From an uncultured Marinobacterium sp. (lineage in GTDB: Bacteria; Pseudomonadota; Gammaproteobacteria; Pseudomonadales; Balneatricaceae), in contig CANMWJ010000017.1 of assembly GCA_947501565.1 (NCBI GenBank), positions 30,632 to 94,631 on the forward strand: DNA of 64,000 nt, in the 5' to 3' direction. Shown here one piece after another: positions 1-13,319 of this stretch; position 1 is the first letter of the stretch, and every line of letters starts with the position of its first letter. The notes beneath the pieces were generated by a model. It did no database searches. It worked only from the letters and a program-made list of their open reading frames with translations, and had not been told where the DNA came from. Position numbers and translations under genes: made by a program.

Positions 1-3489
<3,489 letters not shown>

Positions 3490-3518
3490 TATTTCTAGCT
3501 CCTCACGGAGTTAATGCC

Positions 3519-3540
3519 TGGGGCCGGCGTACCGGCCCCC
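3519..3540. other. GC-rich stem-loop in the rpoB-rpoC spacer
   Basis: Arms GGGGCCGG and CCGGCCCC flank a 4-nt loop (CGTA), between the rpoB stop and the rpoC start. No T-run follows on either strand, so it is not an intrinsic terminator. It may stabilise or help process the intercistronic mRNA. Confidence 0.6.
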
Positions 3541-3560
3541 GCCTGATTACGGTTAAGTCC

Positions 3561-6500
3561 TTATTCGCTTTCCAGCTCGATATCGATACCGAGGGAGCGA
3601 ATCTCCTTGATCAATACGTTGAAGGACTCCGGCATGCCCGGCTCCATACGATGATCACCATCAACGATGTTCTTATACATCTTAGTACGACCGTTAACGT
3701 CATCGGACTTAACGGTGAGCATTTCCTGCAGAGTGTACGCCGCACCGTATGCTTCCAGTGCCCATACCTCCATCTCACCGAAACGCTGACCACCGAACTG
3801 TGCTTTACCACCCAGCGGCTGCTGAGTAACAAGGCTGTAAGAACCGGTAGAACGTGCGTGCATCTTGTCGTCTACCAGGTGGTTCAGTTTCAGCATGTAC
3901 ATGTAACCTACGGTTACAGGACGGTCGAACTGGTTGCCGGTACGGCCATCGAACAGACGGAACTGACCGCTGGTATCGATATCTGCCAGAGTCAGCAGCT
4001 CTTTCAGCTCAGCTTCCTTAGCACCGTCAAACGCAGGAGTCGCCAGAGGCACACCCTTACGCAGGTTCTGCGCCAGCGTCAGGATCTCTTCATCGCTGAA
4101 GGAATCCAGGTCTTCGTGACGCGCGTTCTGCCAGCCACCCAGCTTGCTGTTGTAGATGCGATCCAGGAATTCGCGCAGCTCTTTAACCTTCTCGGCTTTA
4201 GCACGCTCTTCTTCCAGCATCTCGTTGATCTTGTTACCCAGACCTTTCGCAGCCGCACCCATGTGCGTCTCCAGGATCTGACCAACGTTCATACGGGATG
4301 GTACACCCAGCGGGTTCAGTACGATGTCTACCGGTTCACCCTTCTCATCGTACGGCATGTCTTCCACAGGCATGATCACGGAGATAACACCTTTGTTACC
4401 GTGACGACCTGCCATCTTGTCACCAGGCTGTACGCGACGCTTGGTTGCTACGTAAACCTTAACGATCTTCAGCACGCCCGGTGCCAGATCGTCGCCGGTC
4501 TGCAGCTTACGTTTCTTATCTTCGAAACGCGCATCCAGCTGTTCGCGACGCTCTTCCAACTGCTTCTGTGCCAGCTCCAGCTGTTCAGAAACTGCGTCGT
4601 CAGAAACGCGGATTTTGTACCAATCAGCGTGTTTCAGGCCTGCCAGGAACTCAGAGGTGATCTCTTCGCCTTTCGTCAGACCTGCGCCGCCGTCAGCTTT
4701 CAGACCAACCAGGGCCTTTTCCAGACGCTCGAAGACCGCTTCTTCTACGATACGGAATTCGTCGTTCAGGTCCTTACGGATGGAATCCAGCTCGGAGGTC
4801 TCAATGGAGATCGCACGCTCGTCTTTCGGCACACCGTCACGGGTGAAGACCTGAACGTCGATAACCTTACCGATAGTACCGGTCTTAACGCGTAGAGAAG
4901 TGTCCTTAACGTCAGACGCTTTCTCACCGAAGATCGCACGCAGCAGTTTTTCTTCCGGTGTCAGCTGGGTTTCACCCTTAGGGGTTACCTTACCAACCAG
5001 GATATCGCCAGGACCTACTTCTGCACCGATGTGCACGATACCGGACTCGTCCAGCTTCGCCAGCGCGGACTCACCTACGTTAGGGATATCGGAGGTTACT
5101 TCCTCAGGTCCCAGCTTGGTGTCACGCGCCACACAGGTCAGTTCCTGAATGTGAACGGTGGTGAAACGGTCTTCCTGAACAACACGCTCAGAGATGAGGA
5201 TGGAGTCCTCGAAGTTGTAACCGTTCCACGGCATGAACGCGATACGCATGTTCTGACCCAGAGCCAGTTCACCCATATCAACGGACGGGCCGTCTGCCAT
5301 GATGTCACCAGCGCTTACAGTGTCACCCGGGAAGATGATCGGACGCTGGTTGATGCAGGTGTTCTGGTTGGAGCGGGTGTACTTGGTCAGGTTGTAGATA
5401 TCTACACCTGCGTCACCAGCATCCACCTCTTCATCGCGGACTTTAACCACGATACGACCTGCGTCTACGGTTTCAACGATACCACCACGCTTGGCAACCA
5501 CACACACACCGGAGTCACGCGCTACGTTGCGCTCCATACCGGTACCAACCAGCGGCTTGTCTGCGCGCAGTGTTGGTACAGCCTGACGCTGCATGTTGGA
5601 ACCCATCAATGCACGGTTCGCATCATCGTGTTCCAGGAACGGGATCAGGGATGCCGCCACAGATACAACCTGACGTGGAGACACGTCCATGTACTGTACT
5701 TTTTCCGGCGCCATCACGGTGAATTCGTTCAGGTGACGTACGTTAACCAGCTCTTCCACCAAGCGCTTGTCAGCATCCATCTCAGCGGAAGCCTGTGCGA
5801 TAACGTATTTGTTCTCTTCGATCGCGGACAGGTAGTCGATCTCGTCGGTAACCACACCGTCTGTTACGCGACGGTAAGGGGTTTCCAGGAAGCCGTAGTC
5901 GTTGGTGCGAGCGAATACAGCCAGAGAGTTAATCAGACCGATGTTCGGACCCTCAGGGGTCTCGATTGGACATACACGACCGTAGTGGGTTGGGTGTACA
6001 TCTCGAACCTCAAAGCCCGCACGCTCACGGGTCAGACCGCCCGGACCCAGCGCAGATACACGGCGCTTGTGGGTAACTTCAGACAGCGGATTGTTCTGGT
6101 CCATGAACTGAGACAGCTGAGAGGAACCGAAGAACTCTTTGATCGCCGCAGCAACTGGCTTGGCGTTGATCAGATCCTGAGGCATCAGGTTATCAGATTC
6201 AGCCATGCTCAGACGTTCGCGTACAGCACGCTCTACACGTACCAGACCAACGCGGAACTGGTTCTCCGCCATCTCACCTACGGAACGGATACGACGGTTA
6301 CCCAGGTGGTCGATATCATCGACGGTACCGAAACCGTTACGGATCTCGATCAGGGTCTTCATTACCGCTAGGATATCTTCTTTATCCAGTACGCCAGGAC
6401 CGGTGACATCGTCACGACCCAGACGGCGGTTGAACTTCATGCGGCCTACGCCAGACAGGTCGTAGCGCTCGTCAGTGAAGAACAGGTTCTCGAACAGCGC

Positions 6501-7661
6501 TTCAGCAGACTCTTTGGTCGGCGGCTCGCCCGGACGCATCATACGGTAGATCTCTACCAGTGCTTCCAGCTGATTGCGGGTCGGGTCGTTACGCAGGGTA
6601 TCGGAGATGAACGGACCGCAGTCCAGATCGTTGGTGTACAGTGTTTCGAATTCGGTTACACCAATGTGCTGCAGCTTCTCAACCAGATCTTCGGTGATCT
6701 CGGCGTTAGACGCACAAATCAGCTCACCGGTCGCAGGATCAACGATGTCTTTCGCCATCGCTTTACCCGCCAGGTATTCCATTGGAACTTCCAGCTGGTC
6801 CATACCGGCTTTCGCCATCTGACGGATGTGACGCGGCGTGATACGACGGCCTGGCTCAACAATCACGTTACCGTCCGGATCCTTGACCTCGAAGGTCATG
6901 GTTTCGCCACGCAGGCGATCCGGTACCAGCTCCATGCGGATGACGCCATCAGCCAGAGTCCAGTTAGTGTTGTCGAAGAAAGTTTCCAGAATCTCTTCAG
7001 CGCTGTAACCCAGAGCACGCAGCAGAATAGTTGCTGGCAGCTTACGGCGACGGTCGATACGTACAAACAGGCTGTCTTTAGGATCGAATTCGAAATCCAG
7101 CCAGGAGCCGCGGTAAGGAATAATACGCGCGGAGTACAGCAGCTTACCGGAAGAGTGGGTTTTACCTTTATCGTGATCGAAGAACACACCCGGGGAACGG
7201 TGCAGCTGAGACACGATTACACGCTCGGTACCGTTTACCACAAAGGTACCGTTGTCGGTCATCAGCGGCATTTCGCCCATGTATACTTCTTGTTCCTTGA
7301 TATCCTTAACCGCTTTATTGCTGGACTCGCGATCGTAGATTACCAAGCGAACTTTGACGCGCAGCGGAGCAGCATAAGTGATGCCGCGCATCTGGCATTC
7401 TTTAACATCAAATACGGGTTCACCGAGGCGGTAGCCGACGTATTCCAGAGATGCATTTCCGGAATATGAAACGATTGGAAAAACAGAGTTAAACGCTGCG
7501 TGTAAGCCTTCTTCCTTGAGCGCAGCAACATCGGATCCCTCTTGCAAGAAGCGCTTATAAGAGTCGAGCTGAATTGCAAGCAGGTAAGGCACATCCATGA
7601 CCTGCGGTAATTTACCGAAGTCCTTACGGATGCGTTTCTTTTCAGTGTATGAATAAGCCAT
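3561..7661 (-). CDS. rpoB: RNA polymerase beta subunit
   Basis: Second-largest RNA polymerase subunit, 1366 residues (E. coli 1342). It begins [17 protein letters not shown], matching the universal N-terminus, and ends with the conserved [11 protein letters not shown] tail. The rifampicin-binding segment (about residues 510-540) includes [20 protein letters not shown] and RVSALGPGG. The Asp, His and Ser at the usual resistance positions are wild type, so sensitivity is expected. It is co-transcribed with rpoC downstream and partly coupled to rplJL upstream through an attenuator in the 174-bp gap before it. Confidence 0.98.
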   Translation of the reverse strand: MAYSYTEKKRIRKDFGKLPQVMDVPYLLAIQLDSYKRFLQEGSDVAALKEEGLHAAFNSVFPIVSYSGNASLEYVGYRLGEPVFDVKECQMRGITYAAPLRVKVRLVIYDRESSNKAVKDIKEQEVYMGEMPLMTDNGTFVVNGTERVIVSQLHRSPGVFFDHDKGKTHSSGKLLYSARIIPYRGSWLDFEFDPKDSLFVRIDRRRKLPATILLRALGYSAEEILETFFDNTNWTLADGVIRMELVPDRLRGETMTFEVKDPDGNVIVEPGRRITPRHIRQMAKAGMDQLEVPMEYLAGKAMAKDIVDPATGELICASNAEITEDLVEKLQHIGVTEFETLYTNDLDCGPFISDTLRNDPTRNQLEALVEIYRMMRPGEPPTKESAEALFENLFFTDERYDLSGVGRMKFNRRLGRDDVTGPGVLDKEDILAVMKTLIEIRNGFGTVDDIDHLGNRRIRSVGEMAENQFRVGLVRVERAVRERLSMAESDNLMPQDLINAKPVAAAIKEFFGSSQLSQFMDQNNPLSEVTHKRRVSALGPGGLTRERAGFEVRDVHPTHYGRVCPIETPEGPNIGLINSLAVFARTNDYGFLETPYRRVTDGVVTDEIDYLSAIEENKYVIAQASAEMDADKRLVEELVNVRHLNEFTVMAPEKVQYMDVSPRQVVSVAASLIPFLEHDDANRALMGSNMQRQAVPTLRADKPLVGTGMERNVARDSGVCVVAKRGGIVETVDAGRIVVKVRDEEVDAGDAGVDIYNLTKYTRSNQNTCINQRPIIFPGDTVSAGDIMADGPSVDMGELALGQNMRIAFMPWNGYNFEDSILISERVVQEDRFTTVHIQELTCVARDTKLGPEEVTSDIPNVGESALAKLDESGIVHIGAEVGPGDILVGKVTPKGETQLTPEEKLLRAIFGEKASDVKDTSLRVKTGTIGKVIDVQVFTRDGVPKDERAISIETSELDSIRKDLNDEFRIVEEAVFERLEKALVGLKADGGAGLTKGEEITSEFLAGLKHADWYKIRVSDDAVSEQLELAQKQLEERREQLDARFEDKKRKLQTGDDLAPGVLKIVKVYVATKRRVQPGDKMAGRHGNKGVISVIMPVEDMPYDEKGEPVDIVLNPLGVPSRMNVGQILETHMGAAAKGLGNKINEMLEEERAKAEKVKELREFLDRIYNSKLGGWQNARHEDLDSFSDEEILTLAQNLRKGVPLATPAFDGAKEAELKELLTLADIDTSGQFRLFDGRTGNQFDRPVTVGYMYMLKLNHLVDDKMHARSTGSYSLVTQQPLGGKAQFGGQRFGEMEVWALEAYGAAYTLQEMLTVKSDDVNGRTKMYKNIVDGDHRMEPGMPESFNVLIKEIRSLGIDIELESE

Positions 7662-7756
7662 CAGTGTTCCCCAGCAAGTGCACCAAGTGAGAAACAGTCC
7701 AGAAGGGGCGCTTCCGGCCTGTATTGCCGTTAAATATTTGCTGTCTATAAATAACG

Positions 7757-7787
7757 GAAAAAGGCCGGTGGCAATTTGCCACCAGCC
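7757..7787 (-). terminator. rplL-rpoB attenuator hairpin
   Basis: On the minus strand a 10-bp stem (GGCTGGTGGC / GCCACCGGCC, loop AAATT) is followed by TTTTTCC, just after rplL and before rpoB. This is the position of the known partial terminator that keeps rpoBC expression below that of the L7/L12 genes in enterobacteria. Its strength here cannot be judged by eye. Confidence 0.8.
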
Positions 7788-7835
7788 ATCAGCACTTCGG
7801 GCAGCATTCCGCTGCCCTGTAATGCAAAGAAGCTA

Positions 7836-8210
7836 TTACTTAACTTCAACAGATGCGCCTGCTTCTTCCAGGGCCTTCTGCAGTTCTTCAGCTTCTTCTT
7901 TGCTAACGCCTTCTTTAACAGCCGCTGGAACGCCGTCAACCATGCCTTTAGCTTCTTTCAAGCCCAGGCCAGTCGCGCCGCGTACTGCTTTGATTACGTT
8001 TACTTTCTTATCGCCAACAGCGGTCAGAATAACGTCGAACTCGGTCTTCTCTTCAGCTGCAGCAGCTTCGCCGCCAGCAGCACCACCAGCTACTACTGCA
8101 GCAGCAGCGGTAACACCGAATTTTTCTTCCATTGCTTCGATCAGAGCAACTACGTCCTTAACGGACATTTCAGCAATTGCGTTGAGGATATCTTCGTTAG
8201 TCAGAGACAT
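7836..8210 (-). CDS. rplL: 50S ribosomal protein L7/L12
   Basis: 124-residue stalk protein that recruits translational GTPases. It has an N-terminal dimerisation helix pair ([19 protein letters not shown]), an Ala/Gly/Glu-rich hinge at about residues 33-55, and the C-terminal domain with the conserved [17 protein letters not shown] surface helix that contacts EF-Tu and EF-G. It follows rplJ by 69 bp in the L10 operon and is controlled translationally by the L10 leader upstream. Length and sequence are typical. Confidence 0.97.
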   Translation of the reverse strand: MSLTNEDILNAIAEMSVKDVVALIEAMEEKFGVTAAAAVVAGGAAGGEAAAAEEKTEFDVILTAVGDKKVNVIKAVRGATGLGLKEAKGMVDGVPAAVKEGVSKEEAEELQKALEEAGASVEVK

Positions 8211-8279
8211 GATGTAATTCCTGATAATCTCGGGCTTCGCGGCCCGCTAAATCTTTTAAAAAACGTCTGCGTAAATAAC

Positions 8280-8774
8280 TTACGCAGCCTGCTCTTCTTT
8301 CTGGTCGCGAACGGCCGCAATAGTGCGAACCAGTTTGCCAGCTGCTGCTTCTTTCATGCACATCATCAGCTTCGCGATAGCTTCGTCGTATGTTGGCAGG
8401 CTTGCCAGCATCGCTACGTCTACCACTTCACCTTCGAATGCTGCTGCTTTCAGCTCGAACTTGTCGTTGCCTTTAGCGAAATCCTTCAGGATGCGGGCAC
8501 CCGCACCAGGATGTTCGGTAGAGAACGCGATGATGGACGGACCTTTGAAAGTGTCGTTCAGACACTCGTAGTCAGTACCTTCAACCGCACGACGCGCCAG
8601 TGTGTTACGAACAACTTTCAGCCACACACCTGCTTCACGAGCCTGCTTACGCAGAGCAGTCATATCTTCAACGGTTACGCCGCGGGAATCCGCAACTACC
8701 GCTGACAGAGCGCCTTTAGCAGCTTCCTGGACTTCAGCGACGATCGCTTTTTTGTCTTCGAGTCCTAATGCCAC
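8280..8774 (-). CDS. rplJ: 50S ribosomal protein L10
   Basis: 164-residue L10, which anchors L7/L12 dimers to 23S rRNA. It starts [20 protein letters not shown] with the rRNA-binding N-terminal domain ([21 protein letters not shown], residues ~42-62), and ends in the helix that carries L12 dimers. A Shine-Dalgarno CAGGAG lies a few bases upstream of the ATG. The 221-bp leader between rplA and rplJ looks like the L10-binding autoregulatory leader. Confidence 0.97.
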   Translation of the reverse strand: MALGLEDKKAIVAEVQEAAKGALSAVVADSRGVTVEDMTALRKQAREAGVWLKVVRNTLARRAVEGTDYECLNDTFKGPSIIAFSTEHPGAGARILKDFAKGNDKFELKAAAFEGEVVDVAMLASLPTYDEAIAKLMMCMKEAAAGKLVRTIAAVRDQKEEQAA

Positions 8775-8990
8775 GATTTACTCCTGGATTTAGTCTTACG
8801 ACTGTTTACCAACCACTTCACCGAAAGATGAAGCTTGAGTACGGTGGTTTTAGATCCACAAGGAATCTCACCGTCTGCGCAGGCTGGTTACCCATTAAGA
8901 ACTGCAATCAGAAGACTGCAGCTCACCTGCGGTCTTTGACGGCCTTCGTCTCTATTAAGAGGGAACGAAGACCCTCAAAAAACCTTTAAC
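8775..8990 (-). ncRNA. L10 (rplJL) autoregulatory mRNA leader
   Basis: This 221-bp non-coding gap between rplA and rplJ holds several hairpins. One arm pair is GGGTCTTCGTTCC / GAGACGAAGGCC-like, and another is GACCGCAGGTGAGCTGCAG. The segment CCTGCGCAGACGGTGAGA resembles the E. coli rplJ leader, where the L10-L12 complex binds to repress its own translation. The assignment rests on position and this remembered similarity; an Rfam L10-leader search would settle it. Confidence 0.7.
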
Positions 8991-8995
8991 TCAGA

Positions 8996-9691
8996 TCAGA
9001 AGTCCAGAGAACCCTGATCCAGAGTCAGACCCGGGCCCATAGTAGTGGACAGGGTTACTTTCTTCACATACACGCCTTTAGCGGAAGCAGGCTTAGCCTT
9101 CTTCAGGTCAGCCAGCAGTGCTTCAACGTTGCCTTTAACAGCAGATGCGTCGAAGTCTACTTTGCCAACACCCGCGTGGATGATGCCGTTTTTGTCAGCG
9201 CGGAAACGCACCTGACCGGCTTTAGCATTTTTAACAGCGGTAACAACGTCTGGAGTTACAGTGCCAACTTTAGGGTTAGGCATCAGACCACGCGGACCCA
9301 GAACCTGACCCAGCTGACCTACAACACGCATTGCGTCTGGAGTAGCAATTACTACACCGAAGTTCAGGTCGCCGCCTTTGATCTGCTCAGCCAGATCTTC
9401 GAAACCTACTACATCAGCACCAGCTTCTTTCGCTTTCTCAGCGTTTTCGCCCTGTGCGAATACAGCAACGCGAACATCGTTACCAGTACCGTTAGGCAGT
9501 ACGGTAGAACCACGTACAACCTGGTCGGATTTACGAGGATCGATACCCAGGTTCACAGCCAGTTCAACAGTCTCTTTGAACTTAACGGTGGACAGCTCGG
9601 ACAGCAGAGCAACAGCATCTTCAACTGCGTACTGTTTAGTGCTATCAACTTTCTCGTTGATCAGCTTCTGACGTTTGGACAGCTTAGCCAT
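8996..9691 (-). CDS. rplA: 50S ribosomal protein L1
   Basis: 231-residue L1, which binds the mobile L1 stalk of 23S rRNA and represses the L11-L1 mRNA. Conserved segments are [19 protein letters not shown], the [18 protein letters not shown] region and the C-terminal [12 protein letters not shown]. Its ATG shares one base with the stop codon of rplK (TAATG), which implies translational coupling. Length matches the family (~230). Confidence 0.97.
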   Translation of the reverse strand: MAKLSKRQKLINEKVDSTKQYAVEDAVALLSELSTVKFKETVELAVNLGIDPRKSDQVVRGSTVLPNGTGNDVRVAVFAQGENAEKAKEAGADVVGFEDLAEQIKGGDLNFGVVIATPDAMRVVGQLGQVLGPRGLMPNPKVGTVTPDVVTAVKNAKAGQVRFRADKNGIIHAGVGKVDFDASAVKGNVEALLADLKKAKPASAKGVYVKKVTLSTTMGPGLTLDQGSLDF

Positions 9692-10125
9692 TATTCCTGA
9701 CCCTCCACAACAAGACCCATGCTACGCGCAGAACCTGCGATAGTACGTACCGCTGCATCCATGTCTGCAGCAGTCAGGTCAGCCATCTTAGTAGTCGCAA
9801 TCTCTTCCAGCTGAGCGCGGGTAACAGTACCTACTTTCTCAGTGTTAGGACGACCGGAACCGCTCTTCAGGCCTGCAGCCTTCTTCAGCAGCACAGATGC
9901 CGGTGGAGTTTTAGTGATGAACGTGAAGCTGCGATCAGCGTATACAGTGATCACAACCGGTACTGGCATACCGTTTTCCATGCTCTGTGTAGACGCGTTG
10001 AACGCCTTACAGAATTCCATGATGTTCACACCGTGCTGACCCAGTGCTGGACCAACTGGTGGGCTTGGGTTAGCCTGACCAGCAGGGACCTGCAGCTTGA
10101 TGTAAGCTTCGATCTTCTTAGCCAT
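9691..10125 (-). CDS. rplK: 50S ribosomal protein L11
   Basis: 144-residue L11, part of the GTPase-associated centre. The open frame extends 19 codons upstream, but ATG 10125 ([16 protein letters not shown]) is chosen because it gives the family N-terminus and has AGGAGAAC 5-12 bases upstream. The thiostrepton-region signature [20 protein letters not shown] is intact, as is the C-terminal rRNA-binding domain ([20 protein letters not shown]). The first gene of the L11-L1 pair, it is separated from nusG by a hairpin terminator. Confidence 0.97.
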   Translation of the reverse strand: MAKKIEAYIKLQVPAGQANPSPPVGPALGQHGVNIMEFCKAFNASTQSMENGMPVPVVITVYADRSFTFITKTPPASVLLKKAAGLKSGSGRPNTEKVGTVTRAQLEEIATTKMADLTAADMDAAVRTIAGSARSMGLVVEGQE

Positions 10126-10140
10126 TGTTAGTTCTCCTAT

Positions 10141-10164
10141 GGGTTCAAACGCCTTTCGGCTCCC
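10141..10164 (-). promoter_or_regulatory. Probable L1 translational operator in the rplK leader
   Basis: On the minus strand this segment, starting GGGAGCCGAAAGG and ending GTTTGAACCC, folds as a GCC-GAAA-GGC hairpin on a GGG/CCC base with an asymmetric internal loop. It lies directly upstream of the rplK ribosome binding site. L1 is known to repress L11-L1 mRNA by binding a 23S-like helix in this leader. The exact match to the L1 motif was not verified. Confidence 0.5.
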
Positions 10165-10180
10165 CGTTTCTTTAAAGCGC

Positions 10181-10213
10181 AAAAACCCCGCCCCAATAGA
10201 GGCAGAGTTTTTT
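10181..10213 (-). terminator. Intrinsic terminator after secE-nusG
   Basis: On the minus strand a 10-bp stem (AAACTCTGCC / GGCGGGGTTT, with G-T wobbles) and a T5 run lie between nusG and rplK. It would separate secE-nusG transcription from the L11 operon, at least in part. Confidence 0.65.
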
Positions 10214-10231
10214 GTGTAATTTTATGTCAGA

Positions 10232-10765
10232 TCAGACTTTTTCGACCTGTACAAACTCCAGCTCAACCGGCGTGGAGCGACCGAAGATCAGCACCGCAAC
10301 CTGCAGCCTGTTCTTCTCGTAATTCACTTCTTCTACAACACCGTTGAAGTCTGCGAATGGACCGTCAATTACGCGAACCATCTCACCCGGCTCAAAGACA
10401 GTCTTCGGCCGCGGTTTATCAACACCGCTCTCAACGCGCTGCAGAATCTCATTTGCTTCTTTTTCAGTGATCGGCGCAGGATTGCCCGCAGTACCACCGA
10501 TAAAACCAAGCACATGAGGCGTATTCTTAACCAAATGCCAGGATTCGTCGTTCATATCCATGTTCACCAGAACATAACCCGGATAGAACTTACGCTCTGA
10601 CTTGCGCTTCTTGCCGTCGCGAATCTCTACAACCTCTTCAGTCGGCACCAACACCTCACCGAAAGATTCCTGCATCTCATGCAGTTCGATACGCTCTTTC
10701 AGCGTATTCATTACGCGCTTTTCGTAACCGGAATACGCATGTACCACATACCAACGCTTAGCCAT
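10232..10765 (-). CDS. nusG: Transcription termination/antitermination factor NusG
   Basis: 177-residue NusG, a universal elongation factor bridging RNA polymerase to Rho or to ribosomal S10. The NGN domain ([18 protein letters not shown], residues 1-~118) includes [13 protein letters not shown]. The C-terminal KOW domain ([19 protein letters not shown], ~125-177) follows. It lies 12 bp downstream of secE in the conserved secE-nusG pair. Length is close to E. coli (181). Confidence 0.97.
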   Translation of the reverse strand: MAKRWYVVHAYSGYEKRVMNTLKERIELHEMQESFGEVLVPTEEVVEIRDGKKRKSERKFYPGYVLVNMDMNDESWHLVKNTPHVLGFIGGTAGNPAPITEKEANEILQRVESGVDKPRPKTVFEPGEMVRVIDGPFADFNGVVEEVNYEKNRLQVAVLIFGRSTPVELEFVQVEKV

Positions 10766-10777
10766 GCTTAAAACCTC

Positions 10778-11146
10778 TTAACCGATTACGCCGGATACAA
10801 GCCAGCTCAACAGAGAATCCAGCCCCCACAGCAGCAAACCCACAACCAGAACAACAACCACAACAATCGCTGTTGTCTGACCGGTTTCCTGACGCGTTGG
10901 CCATACAACCTTTCGAATTTCCGCTTTTGCTTCTTTAAACAGATTAAAGAAAGCCTGACCCTTCTCGGTCTGCAGAGCAACAAAGCCCGCAACACCCGCC
11001 AGGACCAGCAGCGCCACTACGCGATAAAACAGGGACTCTTCCGCATAGATGGAGTTACCCACAACACCAACCGTAAGAATCACCAAAACCACCGCCCATT
11101 TCAGAGCGTCGAATTTAGAACCTTCGGAAGTCACTTTAGAGTTCAC
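10778..11146 (-). CDS. secE: Preprotein translocase subunit SecE
   Basis: 122-residue inner-membrane protein that clamps SecY. Three hydrophobic segments are visible (about residues 15-33, 40-57 and 91-116). The conserved amphipathic cytoplasmic helix ahead of the last one is FNLFKEAKAEIRKVVWPTRQE. The three-helix form is typical of gammaproteobacteria. It is co-transcribed with nusG and lies just after tRNA-Trp. Confidence 0.95.
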   Translation of the reverse strand: MNSKVTSEGSKFDALKWAVVLVILTVGVVGNSIYAEESLFYRVVALLVLAGVAGFVALQTEKGQAFFNLFKEAKAEIRKVVWPTRQETGQTTAIVVVVVLVVGLLLWGLDSLLSWLVSGVIG

Positions 11147-11206
11147 GTTCGGGGCCTCGGAATTTTAGAAAAGCTACTGCTTTGTGATGCCATTCCAGAT
11201 TAGGAA

Positions 11207-11282
<76 letters not shown>

Positions 11283-11348
11283 ACTGCGTAATAGGGAGGC
11301 ACATTATATGCGCCTCCCAGGTGCTTGGCAACACCTAATTATCGGTTT

Positions 11349-12572
11349 TTACTCGATAATTTTAGATACAACGCCTGCACCTACAGTACGACCACCTTCA
11401 CGGATAGCAAAACGCAGACCGTCTTCCATCGCGATTGGGTTGATCAGGGTAACGTCCATCTGGATGTTATCACCAGGCATTACCATTTCCACACCTTCTG
11501 GCAGCTCTACAGCACCAGTGATGTCAGTTGTACGGAAGTAGAACTGTGGACGGTAGCCTTTGAAGAATGGAGTGTGACGACCGCCTTCTTCTTTGGACAG
11601 TACGTATACTTCACCTTCGAAACGAGTGTGAGGAGTGATGGAACCTGGCTTCGCCAGTACCTGACCACGCTCAACTTCGTCACGCTTAGTACCACGCAGC
11701 AGCGCACCGATGTTCTCACCTGCACGACCTTCGTCCAGCAGCTTACGGAACATCTCTACACCAGTACAGGTAGTAGTGGTGGTTTCTTTGATACCAACGA
11801 TTTCGATCTCATCACCAACGTTAACGATACCACGCTCTACACGGCCAGTTACTACAGTACCACGACCGGAGATAGAGAATACGTCCTCGATAGGCATCAG
11901 GAACGGCTGATCGATAGCACGCTCTGGCTCTGGAATGTAAGAGTCCAGTGCTTCTACCAGCTTCTTAACAGCGGTAGTACCCAGCTCGTTGTCGTCTTCG
12001 CCGTTCAGCGCCATCAGAGCGGAACCAGCGATGATTGGAGTGTCGTCACCTGGGAATTCGTAAGTATCCAGCAGCTCACGGATTTCCATTTCAACCAGCT
12101 CCAGCATCTCTTCGTATTCTTCAGAGTCAACGCCGCCGCAATCTTCAGCCAGCAGATCAGCTTTGTTCAGGAATACTACGATGTACGGTACACCTACCTG
12201 ACGAGACAGCAGGATGTGCTCACGAGTCTGAGGCATAGGGCCGTCAGTCGCGCCACATACCAGGATCGCGCCATCCATCTGCGCAGCACCGGTGATCATG
12301 TTTTTAACATAGTCAGCGTGTCCCGGGCAGTCTACGTGTGCGTAGTGACGGATAGTTGAATCGTATTCAACGTGAGAAGTTGCGATGGTGATACCACGCT
12401 CACGTTCTTCTGGTGCGTTATCGATCTGGTCGAACGCCTTCATTTCACCGCCGAAAACTTCCGCACATACGCGAGTCAGGGCAGCAGTCAGTGTAGTTTT
12501 GCCGTGGTCAACGTGGCCGATAGTACCAACGTTAACGTGCGGCTTGGAGCGTTCAAATTGTTCTTTAGCCAT
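11349..12572 (-). CDS. tuf: Elongation factor Tu
   Basis: 407-residue translational GTPase delivering aminoacyl-tRNA. The frame is open 25 codons further upstream, but ATG 12572 ([20 protein letters not shown]) gives the family start. GTPase motifs are GHVDHGKT (P loop, ~19-26), DCPGH (~81) and NKAD (~136). It is about 13 residues longer than E. coli EF-Tu, with acidic additions around [15 protein letters not shown] and [11 protein letters not shown] in the G domain. It is co-transcribed after four tRNAs, as in the E. coli tufB locus. Whether a second tuf copy exists cannot be seen here. Confidence 0.97.
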   Translation of the reverse strand: MAKEQFERSKPHVNVGTIGHVDHGKTTLTAALTRVCAEVFGGEMKAFDQIDNAPEERERGITIATSHVEYDSTIRHYAHVDCPGHADYVKNMITGAAQMDGAILVCGATDGPMPQTREHILLSRQVGVPYIVVFLNKADLLAEDCGGVDSEEYEEMLELVEMEIRELLDTYEFPGDDTPIIAGSALMALNGEDDNELGTTAVKKLVEALDSYIPEPERAIDQPFLMPIEDVFSISGRGTVVTGRVERGIVNVGDEIEIVGIKETTTTTCTGVEMFRKLLDEGRAGENIGALLRGTKRDEVERGQVLAKPGSITPHTRFEGEVYVLSKEEGGRHTPFFKGYRPQFYFRTTDITGAVELPEGVEMVMPGDNIQMDVTLINPIAMEDGLRFAIREGGRTVGAGVVSKIIE

Positions 12573-12614
12573 CAGTACATTCCACAGGTAAGTTCGCGAA
12601 AAACAAACATAACA

Positions 12615-12644
12615 AAGGGCAGATATATTGCTATATCTGCCCTT
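12615..12644. other. 13-bp perfect stem-loop between thrT and tuf
   Basis: Arms AAGGGCAGATATA and TATATCTGCCCTT with a 4-nt loop lie in the 81-bp spacer between tRNA-Thr(GGT) and tuf. On the transcribed strand it is followed by TTTGTTATG, a poor terminator tail. It may be a processing or protection hairpin at the new 5' end of tuf mRNA, or a weak attenuator. Confidence 0.7.
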
Positions 12645-12653
12645 CATAAAAAC

Positions 12654-12728
12654 TGGAGCTCATGGGCGGATTTGAACCGCCGACCTCACCCTTACCAAGG
12701 GTGTGCTCTACCCCTGAGCTACATGAGC
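12654..12728 (-). tRNA. thrT: tRNA-Thr (GGT)
   Basis: 75-nt tRNA. Acceptor GCTCATG / CATGAGC, CCA encoded. Anticodon stem CACCC/GGGTG with loop TTGGTAA gives GGT. The discriminator is U73, unlike the A73 of the companion tRNA-Thr(TGT). It is the last tRNA before tuf in the thrU-tyrU-glyT-thrT-tuf order. Confidence 0.96.
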
Positions 12729-12745
12729 ACAACTCATACTCCAGC

Positions 12746-12820
12746 TGGAGCGGGTAGCGGGAATCGAACCCGCCTCTTCAGCTTGGAAGGCTGAGGTAAT
12801 AGCCACTATACCATACCCGC
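12746..12820 (-). tRNA. glyT: tRNA-Gly (TCC)
   Basis: 75-nt tRNA. Acceptor GCGGGTA / TACCCGC, U73 and encoded CCA. Anticodon stem TCAGC/GCTGA with loop CTTCCAA gives TCC. T-arm GCGGGTTCGATTCCCGC. Third tRNA of the cluster. Confidence 0.97.
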
Positions 12821-12836
12821 ATAGAATCAAGCTGAA

Positions 12837-12920
12837 TGGTGGTGGGAGGTGGATTCGAACCACCGAAGCTTGCGCGTCAGATTTACAGTCTGATCCCTTT
12901 GGCCACTCGGGAACCCCACC
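12837..12920 (-). tRNA. tyrU: tRNA-Tyr (GTA)
   Basis: 84-nt class II tRNA with a long variable arm. Acceptor GGTGGGG / TCCCACC, A73 and encoded CCA. Anticodon stem CAGAC-type with loop CTGTAAA gives GTA. Second tRNA in the cluster. Confidence 0.97.
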
Positions 12921-12943
12921 TTACCAAATACTTCACTGCTGAA

Positions 12944-13019
<76 letters not shown>

Positions 13020-13039
13020 TCAGCGTCGAAGTGGCGCGT

Positions 13040-13112
13040 ATATTACCCACAGCCCAGAACCCTTGCAACCCCTATTTTCAACTTTTTTCATTTTTTTTGG
13101 TTTTTTTCGCAA
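13040..13112 (-). promoter_or_regulatory. rRNA-class promoter with UP-like A-tracts for the tRNA-tuf operon
   Basis: On the minus strand -35 TTGCAA (13063-13068) and -10 TAATAT (13040-13045) are separated by 17 bp. Upstream, three phased A-runs (13069-13112) resemble an UP element bound by the RNA polymerase alpha subunit. The GC-rich ACGCGCC after the -10 is the discriminator type associated with stringent control of stable RNA promoters. This arrangement suits growth-rate control of the tRNAs and EF-Tu. The remaining ~100 bp up to the heptamer repeat shows no gene. Confidence 0.8.
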
Positions 13113-13220
13113 ATTTCCTAGGACCTTGATTTCATTGACTATATTTTGAACTAAAACAACGCCTATCTGTACAATTTGCAGCCAAAACCAGCAGTGACAC
13201 ACAAAAAGCCAGAGGCAAAA

Positions 13221-13296
13221 GAAAGAAGAAAGAAGAAAGAAGAAAGAAGAAAGAAGAAAGAAGAAAGAAGAAAGAAGAAAGAAGAAAGAAGAAAGA
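13221..13296. repeat. Tandem heptanucleotide repeat (GAAAGAA)x11
   Basis: 76 bp of perfect 7-bp units (ten full copies plus six bases) on the plus strand. All plus-strand bases are purines and the unit gives mirror symmetry. It lies 24 bp beyond the coaX stop and about 150 bp upstream of the tRNA-tuf promoter. No ORF crosses it convincingly. It is a slippage-prone microsatellite and could form triplex (H-)DNA. Confidence 0.97.
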
Positions 13297-13319
13297 CAAT
13301 GATGACCGGGAACTAAAAT

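Noticed and set aside
5031..6371. 446-codon plus-strand frame antisense to rpoB, and similar long frames opposite ptsP, argH, ubiI/ubiH and rlmI
   Set aside because: All mirror well-identified genes in the fixed antisense phase and have shadow-like composition and no ribosome sites.
13221..13296. CRISPR or attachment site at the heptamer repeat
   Set aside because: The unit is 7 bp with no spacers, and there is no integrase or tRNA duplication nearby.
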